A DNA stretch of 64,000 nt from positions 186,001-250,000 of the forward strand of contig NW_027469083.1 in the NCBI RefSeq assembly GCF_051020765.1, written 5' to 3'. The notes under the pieces are model-generated. The model did not search any database, had not been told where the DNA came from, and saw nothing but the letters and a program-made list of their open reading frames with translations. This document shows positions 47,401 to 53,400 of this stretch, in pieces. Source of the DNA: Lasioglossum baleicum. Lineage: Eukaryota; Arthropoda; Insecta; Hymenoptera; Halictidae. A program made the position numbers and the translations under genes. Positions within the stretch are counted from its first letter, which is position 1. The number at the start of each line of letters is the position of its first letter.

Positions 47401-50400
47401 TCCAAAACTCCTAAAAATCCTTCATAACAATGAATCCTTAACACCACGTACATCTGTTTGAAATCCATCAACATAACCTAAAATCCAAAATCTGTCAAAA
47501 TCCTAAAATAGCCAAAAATGGCCCAAACTCGAAGATTGAAATATCATTGGACTCGTGAGCGAAAATCATGAAACTAACCTAAAAATTTGTAGGTTATGTT
47601 CTCAATTCGCGTTTGTTTAGACTTTACCAAAATTTCGATTTTTGGTAATTTTCAAAAGTACTTAGAATATTTTCAAACATATGATCGGTCGACAAATGAT
47701 GTCAACTAATCATATGACATATAAAATTTACATCGAAACGCCTTGCAAGAGCAAGCGCTCGAAAATATTCTAAGTCCCAATTTATTTAAATAAATAAATA
47801 GGTACGCCAATGGTTACCACTTAATTTTCGAGTCCTGCACCACTGGGAACGAAAACTGCTGACTCTAGTGCGGCGGCCATCGCGCTGTTTACGACGAAGA
47901 CCGGCACAAAGAGGACACGGTCCCCTTTTGCGAAGTCAGCATTTTTCGGACGAACGTTGTTCGTCGACGAACGTTCGATTTTCCTCAGTCCTCTCCGGGG
48001 ACCCGAGTGGGTCAGTCGAGTTTTCGTCAATCTTCCAAGTCCAGACTATTTAGACATAGTCTTTCCAAATCCAGATTGTTTAGACACAATCTTTCCAAAT
48101 CCATACTGTTTAGACACAGTCCCTAATACCATTCAGTAATATCGTATTCTTATTCGTTTAATTCAAATATTACTTCGTTTATTCAATTAAACATTTTTAT
48201 TGCGTTTCATATTTCGTACTTAGTACGTATTTCGATTTCGTTAATAATAAGCATCTTTACCGTTGTATTCTTTTACGTTTATAATATACTTTGTTTTACC
48301 AGAGTCAATCTAAATCCCAATTATTATTTCCTTGCTCCTAACTTCGTAGTTTGAAGTGACACGTTGTTAGTTAGAGATAGAGTTCTCGCTGGAAAGTTCG
48401 CGAAGAGTATTCCTTATTCAATTTCCTTTCAACGTGTTCGCGTACGTGCGTGATAGTGATAGACTTGCTCGCATAGCAAGCTCCGCAGCATCCACGTCCG
48501 TTTTCTCGAATCAAAATATCGTCAACCACGCGGACGATATTCGCGAGATAAATTCACGGGATCGCACAGCGTCCACGCCGGTTTTCGCTAGTTAAAATAT
48601 CGTCAATCACGCGGACGATATTCGTGAGTTAGATTCACGGTATCGTACAGCGTCCACGCCCGTTTCCTCAACGAGCGCATCCGTCTACAATACCGTAGCC
48701 GCCAGCTGTCAGCCATTGGAGATCGTTCCTGCCAAATATTGACGTGACAGAATTTGGCGCAGTCGTCAATCCTTGAAGGTCGTTTCCAGCCATTTGGATC
48801 AACGCCTGTCAAGCAGAAAGGACCGAATTCAAGGCCATCAGTGCAACCGTAGCTGTTCATCCGTTGCGAATTCATTTCTCGTGTCAATCGACAAACAAGC
48901 GAAGCGTAAAAGTAAGTGGAACATATTACCGCGTATGTTTCAGGGTCGCGTGCATCATTCATCAGTGTAAGACTGCATGCAGGTGTCGGCATCGGGTCCT
49001 AGTCTGTTGATAAAAAGACCAACACTTTTATTAAATGTCAGTCAGTGGAAGAGTAGAGTAGCCGGGCCGCGGTATTCTCTTCTCTTGCTCTTATAGCCCC
49101 GCCAGGACGTGACAATCGTGAGGTCGAATACATAGGTGTCTTATTTTCTACCGGATGTCTCGTTAGACATAACGCTGTGGATGTTATGAGAAGCGCGCGA
49201 TTAATGATTACGGTGAATGCTACGTGATACTGCTACGGGGAATACATTAAGATATGATTATTATACAAGGGTTAAGATAAGAATGGGTATATGGTATGGG
49301 GTGAGAATCGGATCTGATGAACGGAGCGAAGTATGACTACTTATAACTAATCAATATTCTTAATAATTACGGTTACAATATCCTACTCTTATTGGCTATG
49401 CTTATAACCTATGGCAACACGTCGGCAGACGTGACAGATGGTAGTTTATTTTGATTGAGGTCATTACGGTTCTGGGAAAAACTTATGTGCAATGAAAACA
49501 ATGCGCGATTAGGACAATCCCTATTTTTGTTTACATTAACACCAATTTTCATACTTTACCTTCATGATCTCCATACATTAATATCTTATGACCTTTATGA
49601 AACGATAATAAAAACTCTTTCAAAGTTAATCTAAAAACCAATAAGTAAATATCTTTTATGTATAATTATATTTTTTAACATTTAGGACAAAATCAAACCT
49701 TTCACTAGCAAGATGTTTCTGTAGTAATCCAATCTTATTATCTCTTATTACACTTTTCTTGTTGCTTTTGCGACGTACACATTGTCCTTCATTGAGTCTT
49801 TTTAATTTAATTTCTTCATCCATTATTAGTTGCTTTATAGTTTCTGTAAAGTTTACACAGTTAACTTGGCTTGGATGAGAAATCGTTCTTTTAAATTTAG
49901 TTTTATACGCAAATAAAAATGTATAAATGAAATAACATTAATGAAAGAATTACCCAAAAATATCCATATGTTTTTTTTCCCTTTTCCTAACTTCAATGAA
50001 ACAACATTATTGTAAGACTCGGTGGTATTGTTTGTTCTCATGGGACAATCATATACTGAAACTTTTTCTGCTTTTGGCAACCACGTGGATCGTATGTATT
50101 CGATAAAAATTTTGATTGGAGGATGCTCAGCGGTAAAAGAAGCTGATTCTCTTTCAATTTCAGCAAACCCTTTTTTAAAGAGGTCTGCAGGAGCTAAAGC
50201 TAATGTCATTGCCATTGACAATACTTTAGTTGGTGCATCTGCGAGACCTAAATGGCGCCATTTTCGTAATAAAGCCTGTAAAACGTACACTTGGTTTAAA
50301 ATTATATCTTTTTATGGGCAGTAAATTTATTCCCTATAAAATTATATTAACCTGATTATAGTGGAACCAGCAGCCTTTTACACTGCTCAATGGAAACTGC

Positions 50401-53400
50401 TGCTCCAATGCAATCATTGCTGCACTTTCATAATCAGTCATTGTAAACTTCAAATTCTCATGAAGCGTTGGAGCTAATTCTTTTATCTTGCTCCATATTG
50501 CTATATACATAGCTTTTGTTAATGTTTCGCACAATATAAATATTGTACCCACTCCCTTTCAAAGCAAAACTTTCATAAGTATAATATAAGCTGTTAAATT
50601 TGGTACCACTATCAATACGATGTGAATTTTTACCCTGGTCATAGGGCAGCAGTTACCATGTATTAAAGGGAAAGAATAAAAATTATATGCACTTTTATGC
50701 TTGTAGTAAAATTACAAAATAAATAATGTTACAATGGGATATTTAAAACAAACGTCTAAATGCTAATTTCTATATTACATAACAAAACATTACGATAACC
50801 TGTAAATGCTCTCTCAATTTAGGGTACTTCGTCAATTATCAAACGTTAACTCGAAAAATATTTCACCTAAAGTGCTATTAACATCTGTCAGTGTTGAGTG
50901 CATTTTGATCTTCAAATCTATTTGTCGTGAACTAATTTCGAATAACAAAACATAGTATTTATTTATTACGATACAGATTTATTCGTTACTAATAAATAAT
51001 TTTTCTCCAAATAATATCGTTACTCGTGATTCAGGAATAAATTCTTACATTATTCTTTGTACGATAATCAAAATAAAATTTGCCCAACATTGCCTATACA
51101 CATCATATAATTATAGTATAACAAACTAAAATAACATACTTTGGTAATGTATATTATACTTACGGTATCCATGTATACAATGTGAATAATATAAAGTTGT
51201 GCAATTGGTGGTTTAGGAGGTAAAACCTTGAATAGAAATAAAATGCAAATTGTATAGAATTGAATAGAAATAAAATATAATATATGTATATACATCTTTT
51301 CCATTATTTCGTATTAAAAGAATATTTGTATCACATTATGTCCCCCTTCATATGAAACAACTTTCGGAAGAACATTTTTTAACATTTTCTGTTCCTTCTA
51401 AGAAATTAAAAACAGTCCAACTATTATATAATTCGTTGATACATAATACATATATACATTCAGTATTATGTCTATACTACATATTATATGAATACCAGGT
51501 ATTTCGTTTATCTCATCCATTTTAATGTCTTCATTACTTTTACAAATAACAAAATATACAAAACAATAGTTGTTTTCATTTTCATGTTTTTTTCCGTCAA
51601 GAAAATTTTTTTCAAGTTTTAAAGTTTATCGACGATTTTTTTTGTAACAGCGACACATTTTTACTAGTGTAGCTGATTTAAAAAAATGGATTTTAAACAC
51701 GTATGTTGATCTTGAAATGACCAGACAATTCATAATAATTTGAAGGACTAATGAATTTTAATATTTTCTTGTCTGACCAATATCTTTGTTATCTTACAAG
51801 AAGCGGTCCTTGCCTGTCCAAGTAGCGTAAGTTCAGGGTAATGAAATACCGTGCTGGAAGTAAGGATGCTACATCTGGTCAGCAGTCGCTCGAAAAATAT
51901 TTGACTTGGAACATAATTAATAAAGTAAATCTCTATAGAAATATTTTCATTGTCTTGAGAGTAATAGAGGTCATATCAAGTGTATTTCTTGATAGCCTCA
52001 TTCAAATTATCATGAATTTTCGGCACAGAGGCATTCCAATATCAACACATTTATACTCATTTATTAGTGAAAAATCGTCGATTACTTCAAAAAGTTGAAA
52101 AAACACGAATCGCACAATTTGCTAATTCTTTTACAAGTTACTTCTCAGTGTAATAAACATTTGGATTTGCAAAAACAACAGCAATATTAGAGTAGACAAA
52201 ATCCTAGAAATACCTTATATATTAATAATAATATACACTATACACACTTTAAACACTGACATAATGTTGTGTGTTTGTCTTATGTGTCTATACATACACA
52301 TATATTATACAAGGTGTAACAGAATATGTGAGACCCACTTCAGAAACTGATTGTACGTCTAAAACAATGAAAAGAATTCATATAAACATATGCTTGATCT
52401 ATCTTTGTTTACGAGATATAAAGGATTTTGTAAAAAGAGCAAACTCTCTCTGTCCATAAACTGCACAGTAAACCGGTATATCTCATAAGCAAGAATTCAC
52501 GCAAGCTTCAGACTACAATAAGCTTCTCAACAAATTCGGCAAACACCAGGAGTCTTTCAGAGTGTAACCGGATCCATAACAAGACTTCTACAAGTTTTCT
52601 GGAAATTGGCAAGATAGTCATTTTCAATATCTTATGCACACACAGATGGAATTAGATAAGACAAAATTAAAACAGAAAAATCTCATCAAGACAGATAGAC
52701 ATACATTTATATGAATATTTCTCAATGTTTTTAAATATAGTACAATTACAGTTCCTGAGTTGATTCTCATGTTACGTCGTCCGATGTACGACGTTGGCCT
52801 TGTACACACACTATGTATACAAGGTCTGATCTGCATAAGATCCATACACCGTCCCCTAGACATAAGAGCATAGCATTAAGATCTCATTATTCTATTGTTC
52901 TAATCCTTATCTCCGTCTTTACCCATCACCATAACTTCACCTTGATCAACACCTTACCTCAGTTTCAACCCATCACCACGACACATAATGCAATAAAGTA
53001 TTGCATCACTCTGGAAGCATCTAGAAGCTTCTAGAAACGTTGAGAAGTCCAAAGACTGCTGCATCAGCAGTCCCACGCTCGTAGAGGGCAATAGGACAGC
53101 CACGAGACTGCAGCGTCAGCAGAAATGCACGTGCAGTCCCCGGGAGCGAAGACGCTGCTGCGTCAGCGGTTCTCCCACTCCGACGACTGAAGAACAAAGA
53201 GACTGCAGCGTCAGCTATCCCCACTCCGAACGAAGGAGGCAAGGCAGAGCAGGCGCTTGCATCAGTCCGCCTTCAGCCAGCGACTCGCACAGACGTGCCT
53301 ACCTGGCCTCAGAGTCAGTTCGGCTTCAAGAGCAGACATGTTCAGTCTAGCTCCGCGAAAGTGAAGTGTGTCGATCCTTCACTCCTAATTCCAATTCCAA

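Larger units (their letters stand above)
25692..49114. mobile_element. Family A complex inserted in LTR-B
   Basis: Flanked by ATCG on both sides (25688-25691, 49115-49118). Plus-strand order: LTR, gag, protease-env, LTR; family D fragment; reversed LTR, pol and gag (minus), reversed LTR; 3' part of env, LTR. The outermost LTRs (25692-27490 and 47316-49114) share private variants (ACCGTTGTATTC; GCGAAGAGTATTCC), so they are the original pair. The inner LTRs carry the other alleles. The flanks of the inner minus element do not match (CCAT and AGAC). Confidence 0.8.
18897..49436 (-). mobile_element. Element B: RT-less Gypsy-type retrotransposon with nested insertions
   Basis: LTR-B copies bound it and GATGG is duplicated at 18892-18896 and 49437-49441. 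In minus orientation the order is 5' LTR, tRNA-Leu primer site, gag, -1 shift, protease, a 30-residue repeat domain, polypurine tract, 3' LTR. Without the insertions the internal region is about 2.9 kb and has no RT, RNase H or integrase. Insertions: a solo LTR-C in the protease frame (21095-23077) and the family A complex in the 5' LTR (25692-49114). The two LTRs differ at about six sites over 1.1 kb by eye, so the insertion is fairly young but older than what is nested in it. Confidence 0.85.

Noticed and set aside
51841..52098. 85-codon frame in MULE2 intron 2
   Set aside because: AT-rich intron, no domain, no splice context; likely chance or a degraded element.
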